IMG/VR virus record: IMGVR_UViG_3300005529_000671
Location: 1-23,611 of that record
Source of the DNA: a virus
Length of the DNA: 23,611 bases
Strand: one strand, 5' to 3'
Below are positions 13,957 to 21,343 of the stretch, in pieces (the first letter of the stretch is position 1; the number at the start of each line of letters is the position of its first letter). Both the position numbers and the translations under genes were made by a program. The notes beneath the pieces are model-generated. The model had not been told where the DNA came from. It was given only the letters and a program-made list of their open reading frames with translations, and searched no databases.

Positions 13957-16803
13957 ATGCACCCTACGGATAGCGTGACCCCACAGGCGACGAAAGAAGG
14001 GGTCGAGTATCGGCGCTACTTCACGAAGGAAGGCGAAGACCCCTTTGAGACCGTCGAGTGGGGGCTGCGGGACGTGACGGTCGGAGACTTTCAGCAAGAT
14101 GGTGTCGAGGCTCCCGAGAGCTGGTCAGACCAATCCGTCGGAGTCGTCGCCAAGCTCTACTTCGCCACGGTGGACGGCGTCAAGGAGAACTCGGTGCGGC
14201 AGTTGATCGAGCGCGTGGTGGCCACGATCACCGATCAGATGGAGATACATGGATACTTTGGCCATCCGTTTCGCTATGAGGATCGCTTGGCCTTCGCGAA
14301 CGAACTCGTCTACGCGATCCTCCATCAGTACCTCACCTTCAATACGCCGGTCTGGTTGAACCTGGGCGTGCCGGGACGGGACCCATACTGCGCCGCGTGC
14401 TACCTGCTCTCGACCGAGGACCATATGGTGGGGCGCGACTCCATCACCGATTGGTGGGCGAAAGAGGCGCTGATCTTCAAGTCGGGGGCTGGCTCGGGCA
14501 TCAATCTCTCGACACTGCGAGGATCGATGGAGCCGCTGTCGACCGGCGGCACTGCTTCTGGCCCCGTCGCCTACATGCGTCCAGCTGACGCGGGTGCCGG
14601 CACCCTGAAATCAGGGGGTGCTCACAGGCGTGCGGCCAAGTTCGTACGTCTCGACGACGATCACCCGGACATCAAGGACTTCATCACCGTCAAGCAGCGC
14701 GAAGACGAGCGCATGCGGGCGCTTATGGCTGCGGGCTTCAACCTCGACCCAACAACGATCGAGGGTGAGAAGCTGATCGCCGAATGCACGTCGGCTCAGA
14801 ACGCCAACATCAGCGTCGGTGTTCACGACGCCTTCATGGAGATGGCGCTCGGAGAGCGTGGTGATACACGCTGGCCACTCGTCGCTCGCGTCACCCAGCA
14901 AGCGGTGGAATACGTGGACGCTGGCGAGATGCTCGATGAGATCGCAGCGGCAGCGTGGCGATGTGGAGACCCTGGAGTCCAGTTCCACGACACCATCAAC
15001 GACTGGCACACGACGCCGAGCCTCGGTGAGATCACGACGTCCAATCCGTGCGGAGAGACCCTCCTGAACGACGACTCGAGCTGCAACATCGCATCCTTCA
15101 ACCTGCTGCGATATATGTCGGATGATGGCCGTTTCGATATCGATGGCTTCTGTCATCACGTCGATCTGCTCGTCACCGCGATGGATGCGACCTGTTCGTT
15201 CTCAAAGCTCCCAACCGAGCGAATCGAGAAGAACACGCGTGAGCTCAGGCAACTGGGCATGGGCTACGCGAATCTCGGCGCAGCTCTGATGGCCAAGGGG
15301 TTGCCCTACGACTCCGATGAGGGTCGTGACTTCGCCGCGGCCGTCACCGCGCTTATGACCGGGCGTGCGTACAAGCGCTCAGCGCACCTGGCAGAGCATC
15401 TTGGTGCCTTCACCCACTGGGAGGAGAACCGAGACTCGATGCTGCGCGTGATCGGCAAGCACATCGACCACATCACGCCGAGGCAGGTCGGTCGCATCTG
15501 GGATCACGCTCGAGTGGAGTGGACTGATGGCCAGTCGTTGGGCGAGGAGCATGGCTATCGCAACTCTCAGGTCACACTCGTCGCTCCAACCGGCACGACG
15601 TCGTTCATGCTGGGCTGCGACACGACGGGAATCGAGCCAGCGTTCTCGCTGGTCTCCTACAAGAGCCTCGCCGGCGGCGGCTCCATGAAGATCGTCAACG
15701 GTGTGGTCGCTCGAGCTCTGTTCGGACTCGGCTACGACGACACCTTGGTGATGAACATCAACAGGCATCTGAACGATGGTCGAGATGTATGCGACTTCGT
15801 GCGCCCCGAGCATCAGCGCATCTTCCAGACCTCGGTGGGAGACAACTCCATCTCTCCGCTGGGGCACGTGAGGATGGTCGCCGCGGTGCAGCCATTCCTG
15901 AGCCAGGGCATCAGCAAGACCGTCAACATGCCCGAGGACTCCACGCCGGATGACATCAAGAGCGTCTACGTCACGGCATGGAAGCTCGGCCTGAAGTCGA
16001 TCTCGGTCTATCGCGACAACTCCAAGGCGACCCAGGTTCTCGCCACCAAGCCGAAGGTGACCGGGGAGGTGAAGCTGATCTCGGAAGAGGTGGAGATCGA
16101 GCTCGTGCAAACTCCACAGCGCCGGCGCATGCCTCGGCAGCGAGACGCTCGGATCATCAAGTTCTCGATCGATGGCCACGAGGGCTACCTGCACACAGGC
16201 ATGTACGAGTCCGGCGAGCTCGGCGAGATCTTTCTCTCCGGGATCGGCAAGGACGGCTCCACGCTCCGCGGGATCTGTGATGCCTTCGCCACCGACTTCT
16301 CGATCGCGCTCCAGTATGGGGTGCCGCTCGAGACGCTGGTGCGCAAGCATGCTCACGTGGCGTTCCCGCCGTCCGGGCCCACGGGGGATCCAGATGTGCC
16401 GGTGGCCTCCTCGATCGTTGACTACATCGCTCGCAAGCTCGCTGCGATGTTCCTCCCACCCGACATATGTGAGGAGCTAGGCGTATTGAGTCCAGAGGTC
16501 AAGCGTCGGATGTCGCAAGCTCTTGATGAGCAGGCATTCGCGATATATGTCAGGCCAGACCCCAAGCCAGATCGCATCGATCAAGGTGTGGACTTGTCGC
16601 CGATGGCATCACTCGTGAACGGTGGTCTCCCGCTAGCTGGTCGAGACCCTGCCATCACAGCTGCGTGGTATACAGGCTCGAACGGCAATCGTTCGACGAC
16701 TCCAGACATCGGGCAGGCGTGCCGGCAGTGCGGCGCCAACATGCAGCGTACGGGAACATGTTGGAGCTGCCCCACATGCTTTGCTACGACGGGGTGTGGG
16801 TAA
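13957..16803 (+). CDS. nrdJ: Adenosylcobalamin-dependent (class II) ribonucleoside-diphosphate reductase
   Basis: Makes deoxyribonucleotides for phage DNA synthesis using a B12-generated radical, so no NrdB partner is needed. 948 residues, about full length for dimeric NrdJ. Seen: GVEAPESWSDQSVGVVAKLYF and TPVWLNLGVPG near the start; Cys148 (CAACYLLSTEDHM) and Cys376 (SSCNIASFNL) as the active-site redox pair; the thiyl Cys365 in NPCGETLLNDDSS with Asn363 and Glu367; the radical-domain end SVYVTAWKLGLKSISVYRD; a TSCPD-like domain (FSIDGHEGYLHTGMYESGEL...DAFATDFSIALQYGVPLETLV); and a Cys-rich tail (CRQCG, CWSCPTC) likely to bind zinc and shuttle electrons. No intein. ATG 13957 follows GGGAGAGGAGCGAC. 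It has its own promoter and sits between portal and lysis genes, an unusual place for a nucleotide-metabolism gene. Confidence 0.93.
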   Translation: MHPTDSVTPQATKEGVEYRRYFTKEGEDPFETVEWGLRDVTVGDFQQDGVEAPESWSDQSVGVVAKLYFATVDGVKENSVRQLIERVVATITDQMEIHGYFGHPFRYEDRLAFANELVYAILHQYLTFNTPVWLNLGVPGRDPYCAACYLLSTEDHMVGRDSITDWWAKEALIFKSGAGSGINLSTLRGSMEPLSTGGTASGPVAYMRPADAGAGTLKSGGAHRRAAKFVRLDDDHPDIKDFITVKQREDERMRALMAAGFNLDPTTIEGEKLIAECTSAQNANISVGVHDAFMEMALGERGDTRWPLVARVTQQAVEYVDAGEMLDEIAAAAWRCGDPGVQFHDTINDWHTTPSLGEITTSNPCGETLLNDDSSCNIASFNLLRYMSDDGRFDIDGFCHHVDLLVTAMDATCSFSKLPTERIEKNTRELRQLGMGYANLGAALMAKGLPYDSDEGRDFAAAVTALMTGRAYKRSAHLAEHLGAFTHWEENRDSMLRVIGKHIDHITPRQVGRIWDHARVEWTDGQSLGEEHGYRNSQVTLVAPTGTTSFMLGCDTTGIEPAFSLVSYKSLAGGGSMKIVNGVVARALFGLGYDDTLVMNINRHLNDGRDVCDFVRPEHQRIFQTSVGDNSISPLGHVRMVAAVQPFLSQGISKTVNMPEDSTPDDIKSVYVTAWKLGLKSISVYRDNSKATQVLATKPKVTGEVKLISEEVEIELVQTPQRRRMPRQRDARIIKFSIDGHEGYLHTGMYESGELGEIFLSGIGKDGSTLRGICDAFATDFSIALQYGVPLETLVRKHAHVAFPPSGPTGDPDVPVASSIVDYIARKLAAMFLPPDICEELGVLSPEVKRRMSQALDEQAFAIYVRPDPKPDRIDQGVDLSPMASLVNGGLPLAGRDPAITAAWYTGSNGNRSTTPDIGQACRQCGANMQRTGTCWSCPTCFATTGCG
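15108..15119 (+). repeat. Copy 3 of dispersed 12-mer GCGATATATGTC
   Basis: Exact copy inside nrdJ, in a different reading frame from copies 2 and 4 (here read around Arg-Tyr-Met-Ser). The sequence is therefore kept as DNA and not as one peptide. Confidence 0.6.
16460..16471 (+). repeat. Looser variant of the dispersed 12-mer (CCGACATATGTG)
   Basis: Matches GCGAYATATGTC at 10 of 12 positions and is read as Asp-Ile-Cys-Glu in nrdJ. It lies 80 bases before copy 4, in the same orientation. Confidence 0.35.
16540..16551 (+). repeat. Copy 4 of dispersed 12-mer GCGATATATGTC
   Basis: Exact copy near the 3' end of nrdJ, read as Ala-Ile-Tyr-Val. Confidence 0.6.
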
Positions 16804-16818
16804 CCCGATAGTCGGGTT
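16802..16818 (+). terminator. Hairpin after nrdJ
   Basis: AACCCGA-TAG-TCGGGTT, a perfect seven-pair inverted repeat beginning in the nrdJ stop codon. There is no T-run, as is common in high-GC phages. Its right arm overlaps the next candidate -35, so it could be an operator instead. Confidence 0.45.
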
Positions 16819-16846
16819 GCTGATTCATCCTCCAACCTGATACCTT
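16817..16846 (+). promoter_or_regulatory. Promoter before the Pro/Ala-rich gene at 16892
   Basis: TTGCTG (16817-16822), 18-base spacer, TACCTT (16841-16846). The ten bases CAACCTGATA around the -10 also occur in the promoter at 2712-2739. The leader carries CAACGAGCAG (16864-16873) and a GAAGGGAG ribosome site. Confidence 0.4.
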
Positions 16847-16891
16847 CCGCAAAGACCTCAGCCCAACGAGCAGACAGAAGGGAGAATCACC

Positions 16892-17824
16892 ATGAGCTTC
16901 AGCCTCAAAGCGTTTCTCGGACACGCTTCGCAAGTAGCGGAGCACGATTTCCTCGAGGAGATCGACCCGAGCAACTGGCCAGACCGTGAGCGCGAGTTCG
17001 TCGATGACCTCGTCGAGCATCTCGTTGCCATCGGCGAGAAGCTGGAAGGCCACATCTCGGTTTCGGCCTACGGGCATGTCAATCCGACGCCGTCGGCTGG
17101 CGACACCGTGGCCGTCAACATCAACGCCGTTCCCGAACCCGGTGGGGAGACGCCGGCGCCAGCCGGTCAGCCCGGTGCCGTGCCGGTCGAGTCCGCGGGA
17201 CAGCCGGTCACTTCGCCGACGCAGAGCTCACCGCTTGAGAACGCGACACCGGGCGGCAATCCGGCGCCCCCGGCCGCTCCAGGCACATCCCCGGGGCTGA
17301 CGCAGCCGGAGCCCACCGCGGCTCCAGCAGCGCCGGCAGCTCCTGTCGTGACGTCCTCGGGCCCGGACCTCGGTCCGTCAGCTCAGGAGGTTCCAGTCGA
17401 GCCCACAGGCCCGGCACCCGATGTTCCCCCTGCGGCAACGCCAGAAGGAACACCGCTGAGCGAGTCGCCGTCCACGGATCCGAGCGATCCCGCCGCGGCG
17501 TCACCGCAGGAGCCCTCACCGGCCGCTCCGCTGGGAGACGCGGACGCGGCCGACCACTCCACATGGGAAGCATCTGCTTCCGGTGAGCCAGCGACCGCGG
17601 ATCCGTCTGCGGCCGTGCCCGCCACACCGTCGTCCGACTTGCCGGCCGATTCGACAGCTCAGACCGCGGCGCCGGCGGCAACGCCTGGGGATCCGACGAC
17701 AACCGATCCGACGCCACCGGCTGCGGATCCGGCCGTCGACCCCGGTAGCCCGCCCGCGCCGGCGAGCGGCGACCCCAGCGTCTCTCCTCCTCCTGCCGAT
17801 CCCACAGGAACGCCAGCGCCGTAA
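16892..17824 (+). CDS. Protein with short folded head and long Pro/Ala-rich acidic tail
   Basis: A 310-residue protein. Residues 1-60 look helical (KAFLGHASQVAEHDFLEEID, EFVDDLVEHLVAIGEKLEGH), followed by a beta-like segment (HISVSAYGHVNPTPSAGDTV, VAVNINAVPEP). The remaining 230 or so residues are almost entirely Pro, Ala, Ser, Thr, Gly and Asp, hence disordered. The start is supported by AGAAGGGAG before ATG 16892, and it has its own promoter. The SVSAYGHVN..GDTVAVNINAVP segment recalls short virion-associated actinophage proteins, but the family is not identified. Possible roles include capsid decoration or a flexible tether. It is unlikely to be enzymatic. Confidence 0.7.
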   Translation: MSFSLKAFLGHASQVAEHDFLEEIDPSNWPDREREFVDDLVEHLVAIGEKLEGHISVSAYGHVNPTPSAGDTVAVNINAVPEPGGETPAPAGQPGAVPVESAGQPVTSPTQSSPLENATPGGNPAPPAAPGTSPGLTQPEPTAAPAAPAAPVVTSSGPDLGPSAQEVPVEPTGPAPDVPPAATPEGTPLSESPSTDPSDPAAASPQEPSPAAPLGDADAADHSTWEASASGEPATADPSAAVPATPSSDLPADSTAQTAAPAATPGDPTTTDPTPPAADPAVDPGSPPAPASGDPSVSPPPADPTGTPAP

Positions 17825-17866
17825 GTCGCCGGCGAGCAGGCAAGGAGCCGAGAGCCCTCGCACCCG

Positions 17867-18259
17867 ATGCCGGATCGAGAACGCATCCAACGCGGACTTG
17901 ATTTCGAGCATCGGGTGCGAGACGCACTCGGACAGCGCCTCGTCGCGCGCTCGGGCGCCGGCTGGCGCGACAAGGGGGACGTCAAGGGGCGCCTGCGCAT
18001 CTCGTGCAAGGCAGAGTCTCAGAAGTCCTGGGGACGCGTGCGAGAGCAGCTACGTGAGGCAATCGACATGGCCTTCGGGACGGGGGAGCTGCCCGCACTG
18101 GCGCTCCTCGAGGACGACGGCGAGGAGATCGTGATGATGCGCCTTTCGGATCTCGCCAAGGCGCTCGAGGCCAGCAGCTCCGGCTCTGGTGCTCGGAGCC
18201 GCGGTGACACGATGCGTGAGCTCGCTGACGTACCGGCCATGCTCCGCGAGAGCGCCTGA
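17867..18259 (+). CDS. Small PD-(D/E)XK-like nuclease or resolvase-like protein
   Basis: A 130-residue protein. The layout GLDFEHRVRDAL (Glu14), RSGAGWRDKGDVKGRL (Asp38 in Gly-Asp-Val) and RISCKAES (Lys48) matches archaeal-type Holliday resolvases and Vsr/Hjc-like nucleases, which read E...GDV...ECK. The residue at the usual Glu of ExK is Ser46 here (SCK), so activity is uncertain. The C-terminal half is helical with a Ser/Gly patch (ASSSGSGARSRGD). It follows a 42-base gap containing GCGAGCAGGCAAGGAG, a plausible ribosome site, and its last base is shared with the next ATG (TGATG). A DNA-repair or recombination role is inferred; the lysis-side location is unexpected for it. Confidence 0.55.
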   Translation: MPDRERIQRGLDFEHRVRDALGQRLVARSGAGWRDKGDVKGRLRISCKAESQKSWGRVREQLREAIDMAFGTGELPALALLEDDGEEIVMMRLSDLAKALEASSSGSGARSRGDTMRELADVPAMLRESA

Positions 18260-18480
18260 TGCGCTTCCAGGTTCACTTGGGAAACGGCATAGGTGCGCCG
18301 CCGACCGGCTATGTGGAGATTCAGGATCCACGTGTCGTCGAACGTCTCAAGCACTGCGTGATCGTCCCCGAGCTCGTGAAGAAGCCTGACGAAGACGAAT
18401 ACCGAGTGGCTCGCTTCTCGCTGATCCCTCGTGAACAAGTAGACACCCGGCCGCTGGAGGAGATAAGCAATGAGCTATGA
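18259..18480 (+). CDS. Hypothetical protein, 73 residues
   Basis: Soluble, mixed alpha/beta (VHLGNGIGAPPTGYVEIQDP, HCVIVPELVKKPDEDEY). No family recognised, no membrane segment. The start overlaps the previous stop (TGATG) and the end overlaps the endolysin gene by 11 bases, so all three are probably translated together. Its size and coupling would suit an accessory to the nuclease-like protein or the endolysin, but this is only context. Confidence 0.6.
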   Translation: MRFQVHLGNGIGAPPTGYVEIQDPRVVERLKHCVIVPELVKKPDEDEYRVARFSLIPREQVDTRPLEEISNEL

Positions 18481-19147
18481 GATCGTCGGTGGCTGCGTAG
18501 CGCCGAGCCAACTGGCGCCGTTTCTGCGCACGCTTCAGAGCACCAGCGGCGCTGCGTTTGAGTCGATCTACCGCGGCGAAGACGCAGCTGGTCTCCTGCA
18601 CCGCTTGGGCAAGCACACCCAGGCCGAGATCTACCAGGAGTATCTGGATGGCCAGGAGCCTAATCCGGCCAATCCTCCTGGTCGTTCAACGCATGAGCTG
18701 CGCTCGGACGGTGTGGCCTATGGAGGGCCGGTAGGACGTGTGCTCGAGTGGTGGCAGTGCGGAATTGATGTCGACGATGCCCACATCCCGGCGATCATCT
18801 CGGCCGCGGGGCGATATCACTGGGAGCTGTTCCGCCCCTATCCCTCCGGCAGCGAGTACCACCACGTGAACTTCCGCAGGCAGCCGGCTAGCCCTGTCAT
18901 CGACCTGCGTGTGGGAGACAACGGCACCCTGATCCAGATCCTCTCGGCGCGACTGCGCATCCTTGGGCTGCTGCGCAACAAGTCAGGTGTGTTCGGCTCG
19001 AGGGTGCATGGTGCTGTCGTCAAGTTCCAGCGCGAGCATCATCTCCCAGTCGATGGAGTGGTGGGCCCGAAGACCTGGGTGTTGCTGAAGAAGCTCTCTG
19101 AGCAGCGCCTGAGTGCGTCGAAGCCAAAGCCCAAGAAGAAGCGGTGA
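18470..19147 (+). CDS. Endolysin: M15-type peptidase with C-terminal peptidoglycan-binding domain
   Basis: A 225-residue protein that would cleave cell-wall peptide stems. The N-terminal part carries the metal-site pattern of D-Ala-D-Ala peptidases: His75 in GRSTHELRSDG, Asp100/Asp102 in CGIDVDDAHI, and His131/His132 in SGSEYHHVNF. Residues about 143-207 form a PG_binding_1-like repeat (VIDLRVGDNGTLIQILSARL, then VVKFQREHHLPVDGVVGPKT). The tail KPKPKKKR is strongly basic, suited to binding the anionic wall. The ATG at 18470 is preceded by GGAGGAG. No signal peptide, so export would need a holin. The spacing of the metal ligands is not quite that of classic VanY, so a related amidase-type peptidase is possible. 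Confidence 0.75.
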   Translation: MSYEIVGGCVAPSQLAPFLRTLQSTSGAAFESIYRGEDAAGLLHRLGKHTQAEIYQEYLDGQEPNPANPPGRSTHELRSDGVAYGGPVGRVLEWWQCGIDVDDAHIPAIISAAGRYHWELFRPYPSGSEYHHVNFRRQPASPVIDLRVGDNGTLIQILSARLRILGLLRNKSGVFGSRVHGAVVKFQREHHLPVDGVVGPKTWVLLKKLSEQRLSASKPKPKKKR

Positions 19148-19416
19148 GATCGCGCAAGCAACAGCAGCCGACCTTCATCACGCCAACGATGGCTGCCGGT
19201 CTGCTTCTTCTCGCCGGCGCTTATTTCATGGGTCAGCGCGTGTCCTCACTCGGCACGCGGCTTGGGAAGGTAGAGCAGGAGGCTGAATACTCCAGCCGTG
19301 ATCGCAAGAATCGCCAGGCGAGTCGTGATTGGTGGGTCGGCAAGGTCTTGCCGGCTGTCGGCGTTATTGTGGTCCCTCTTGTAGTGGTAGGGATCACTCA
19401 GGGATGGTTCCGGTGA
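19144..19416 (+). CDS. Two-helix membrane protein, holin candidate
   Basis: A 90-residue protein with membrane helices at about 15-30 (PTMAAGLLLLAGAYFMG) and 67-86 (KVLPAVGVIVVPLVVVGITQ), joined by a charged, probably coiled linker (GKVEQEAEYSSRDRKNRQAS). The GTG start overlaps the endolysin stop (GTGA), as expected for an endolysin–holin pair. Size, two helices and position make it a good holin candidate, but two more membrane proteins follow and any of them could be the pore-former. Family not recognised by sequence. Confidence 0.65.
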   Translation: MRSRKQQQPTFITPTMAAGLLLLAGAYFMGQRVSSLGTRLGKVEQEAEYSSRDRKNRQASRDWWVGKVLPAVGVIVVPLVVVGITQGWFR

Positions 19417-19742
19417 ACCTCTCGACCATCGGTCCGATTTGGCTGTATCACCCGCTCATGGGCCGTGGTTATCAATTCTGGTCAGGGATCGGCAGCGACT
19501 TCAGCGAGATCACGACGCCGGTAGCGATCGTTGTCGGGATGGTGACCGCGTGGCTTACGATCCGTAAGTTTCTACATACTCACTTCGAGTGCCACGTGGA
19601 CGGTTGCAGCCGGCTGGGATTTCACGAGCTTGAGCACCATCGAGTCTGCTGGCAACACCATCCGCAACTCAAGGACCATGAGCCATTCAAGGTGCCGTGG
19701 GAGCATATCCTTGCCGAACACGGCTCAACATCAATCGAGTAG
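19413..19742 (+). CDS. Membrane-anchored Cys/His protein
   Basis: A 109-residue protein with one membrane helix at about 33-50 (ITTPVAIVVGMVTAWLTI), then a soluble part rich in Cys and His (Cys60, Cys65, His71, His75, Cys79, His82; HFECHVDGCSRLGF and HRVCWQHHP). This looks like a small zinc-binding domain held at the membrane. GTG 19413 overlaps the previous stop (GTGA); ATG 19404, three codons earlier in frame, is an alternative start. It lies between two holin candidates, so a lysis-control role is possible by context only. Confidence 0.6.
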   Translation: MNLSTIGPIWLYHPLMGRGYQFWSGIGSDFSEITTPVAIVVGMVTAWLTIRKFLHTHFECHVDGCSRLGFHELEHHRVCWQHHPQLKDHEPFKVPWEHILAEHGSTSIE

Positions 19743-19752
19743 GAGGTAGTCC

Positions 19753-20427
19753 ATGAAGATCCCCAAGTTGTCCACCCCTCTTGCCAAGGGCATCCGTACT
19801 ACCGAAGGCATCCTCACCTATGTGGTCGGGGGGCTCATCACAATCGTCTCGGGCATCGATCCACACGCATTGCCCCACAAAGAGGCAGCGATTCTCGCTG
19901 TCGTGCTCACCGTCCTCTACACCATCCAACGTGGTCTTCTGAAGGTCGTCGCGATCCAGAAGGGCTTTGGTGTCGCTGCGCCGATCGACGATCAGAAGCT
20001 CGAGCACACGATGGCGGCGATGGTCGACCAGGCATCTCAGGTCGATCAGATCGTCAACGAGCACGGAGCCCTGCTCGAGAAGCTCAACAAGTTCATCGAC
20101 GGGTCAGCTCCGATTGGCAGCGATGAGGTCAAGAACCTCCTGAAGGAGGCTCTCAGTGAAGCACTCAAGGAGGAGACGTCAGGATTGCCCGGGGCATCTG
20201 CACCAACATCATCGCCGACGCCGGAGTCTTCAAGTGATCCCGTTGCCGACGCGGCAGCTGGTCTGACCGACAAGGAGGAGGAGACTGTGCAGCCCTCGGG
20301 CGAGGATGTCGCGAGTGCCTATCCGCCTCCGGCTCAGATTGCAGACGGGTCAGCGGCGACACCTGATGGGCCGTCCGATCCGCCGGCGGCAGGTGCTCCC
20401 GTTACGCCTGATCCTGGGGGTGAGTAG
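19753..20427 (+). CDS. Two-helix membrane protein with coiled coil and Pro/Ser-rich tail, holin candidate
   Basis: A 224-residue protein. Two hydrophobic segments at about 20-33 (ILTYVVGGLITIVS) and 44-58 (EAAILAVVLTVLYTI) form a hairpin. Residues 80-140 are helical and amphipathic (KLEHTMAAMVDQASQVDQIV, SDEVKNLLKEALSEALKEE), and the last 80 or so are Pro/Ser/Ala-rich and disordered. ATG 19753 has a strong GTAGGAGG ahead. It sits directly before the lysozyme gene, so it may be a holin, although the long tail is unusual for one. No named family recognised. Confidence 0.65.
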   Translation: MKIPKLSTPLAKGIRTTEGILTYVVGGLITIVSGIDPHALPHKEAAILAVVLTVLYTIQRGLLKVVAIQKGFGVAAPIDDQKLEHTMAAMVDQASQVDQIVNEHGALLEKLNKFIDGSAPIGSDEVKNLLKEALSEALKEETSGLPGASAPTSSPTPESSSDPVADAAAGLTDKEEETVQPSGEDVASAYPPPAQIADGSAATPDGPSDPPAAGAPVTPDPGGE

Positions 20428-20430
20428 GCC

Positions 20431-21189
20431 ATGAACATCAGTCAGCACGGTCTCGACTTCATCGCGGGGTTCGAGGGTGGAGAGTCCTCTGACGGGCTCT
20501 TTCATGCCTACTGGGATCCCTTCGGCAAGGTCTGGACGATCGGCTACGGCGAGACGGAGGGTGTCCACCCGGGCATGACGTGGACCAAGGCTCAGGCCGA
20601 GGCCGATCTGAAGTCTCGTCTCGAGCGCGAGTACGAACCCGCGATCAACGCCCTCGGTGTCCCTCTCACCCAGAACCAGTACGACGCGCTCTGCTCGTTT
20701 GTCTGGAATCTCGGGCCTGGCTCGATGCAGTGGGATGTCGGCCGTTATCTGCGCGAGCGCAACTACAAGGCTGCGGCCGATGCCATGCTTGAGTACGACA
20801 AGTCCGGTGGCCAAGTGTTGCCTGGGCTTGTGCGCCGGCGTCAGGCAGAGCATGCCCTGTTCCTGACAGCGGATCCGAAGCCTGCGGATCCCAATCACTA
20901 CTCCGAGTATCCGAACGAGACCCTGCACTTCGAGGGCAAATCGTTCAACGAGCGCCAGCTCGCGCAGGACATCGACGAAGCCCTACATCATCCGGCTCTG
21001 CACCACCACAAGCTCAGAGGAGACTTGCCGCTCGCGGTCGAGGCACGCAAGCGCATCTGGGTCGTGTCGGTTCTCGAGCCGCCTGACTACAAGAAGAAGC
21101 GAGCTCACCCTGACTGGGGCGACAACCGCGGTCCGCGCTACCAGTGGTGGTCGAGCCGCATCAAGCGCGTTCAGAAAGTACTGGGCTAG
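20431..21189 (+). CDS. Lysozyme (GH24, T4-lysozyme type) with extra C-terminal domain
   Basis: A 252-residue muramidase cutting peptidoglycan glycan chains. The active-site stretch FIAGFEGGESSDG...HAYWDPFGKVWTIGYGE gives Glu15, Asp29 and Thr36 in GH24 order, with one extra residue between Asp and Thr. Later family marks are VPLTQNQYDALCSFVWNLGP and LPGLVRRRQAEHALF. Residues about 145-252 are an added domain, His-rich in its middle (EALHHPALHHHKLR) and basic/aromatic at the end (YQWWSSRIKRVQKV), perhaps for wall binding. No signal peptide. ATG 20431 lies four bases after the previous stop with GGGGGTGAG upstream. It is the second lysin in the cassette and is followed by a strong terminator. 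Confidence 0.9.
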   Translation: MNISQHGLDFIAGFEGGESSDGLFHAYWDPFGKVWTIGYGETEGVHPGMTWTKAQAEADLKSRLEREYEPAINALGVPLTQNQYDALCSFVWNLGPGSMQWDVGRYLRERNYKAAADAMLEYDKSGGQVLPGLVRRRQAEHALFLTADPKPADPNHYSEYPNETLHFEGKSFNERQLAQDIDEALHHPALHHHKLRGDLPLAVEARKRIWVVSVLEPPDYKKKRAHPDWGDNRGPRYQWWSSRIKRVQKVLG

Positions 21190-21194
21190 AGAAA

Positions 21195-21240
21195 GCGTCG
21201 GGCCCGACTCCGTATCGATCAAGGAGCCGGGCCCAGACGC
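21195..21240 (+). terminator. Strong hairpin terminator after the lysozyme gene
   Basis: The arms 21195-21211 and 21223-21240 pair over about 16 positions around GGGCCCG/CGGGCCC, with one bulge and one mismatch and an 11-base loop. The hairpin begins six bases after the lysozyme stop. There is no T-run. Confidence 0.75.
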
Positions 21241-21281
21241 CCAACGAGCAGGAGCAGCGATGCACGCTGCACTGCCCATAG

Positions 21282-21310
21282 TAGACCACGACTCGAGCTG
21301 CTGCTAATCT
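21282..21310 (+). promoter_or_regulatory. Promoter before the gene at 21344
   Basis: TAGACC (21282-21287), 17-base spacer, TAATCT (21305-21310). The predicted start is near 21317, right at the CAACGAGCA leader sequence (21319-21327); GAGGCAGCA then precedes the ATG. It lies downstream of the lysis terminator, so it should start a new transcript. Confidence 0.5.
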
Positions 21311-21343
21311 GCGCGGGACAACGAGCACTATCAGGAGGCAGCA

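Noticed and set aside
15379-16356. Long minus-strand frame (325 residues) opposite nrdJ
   Set aside because: It lies fully inside clear NrdJ motifs, with Arg/His/Leu/Asp-rich shadow composition.
17208-17927. Minus-strand frame of 239 residues opposite the Pro/Ala tail
   Set aside because: Arg/Pro-rich shadow of repetitive codons; no start signal.
21260-21307. Tiny ORF (15 residues, MHAALPIVDHDSSCC) after CAACGAGCAGGAG
   Set aside because: It lies between the lysis terminator and the next promoter and its stop is within the -10. It is probably chance, although the ribosome site is fair.
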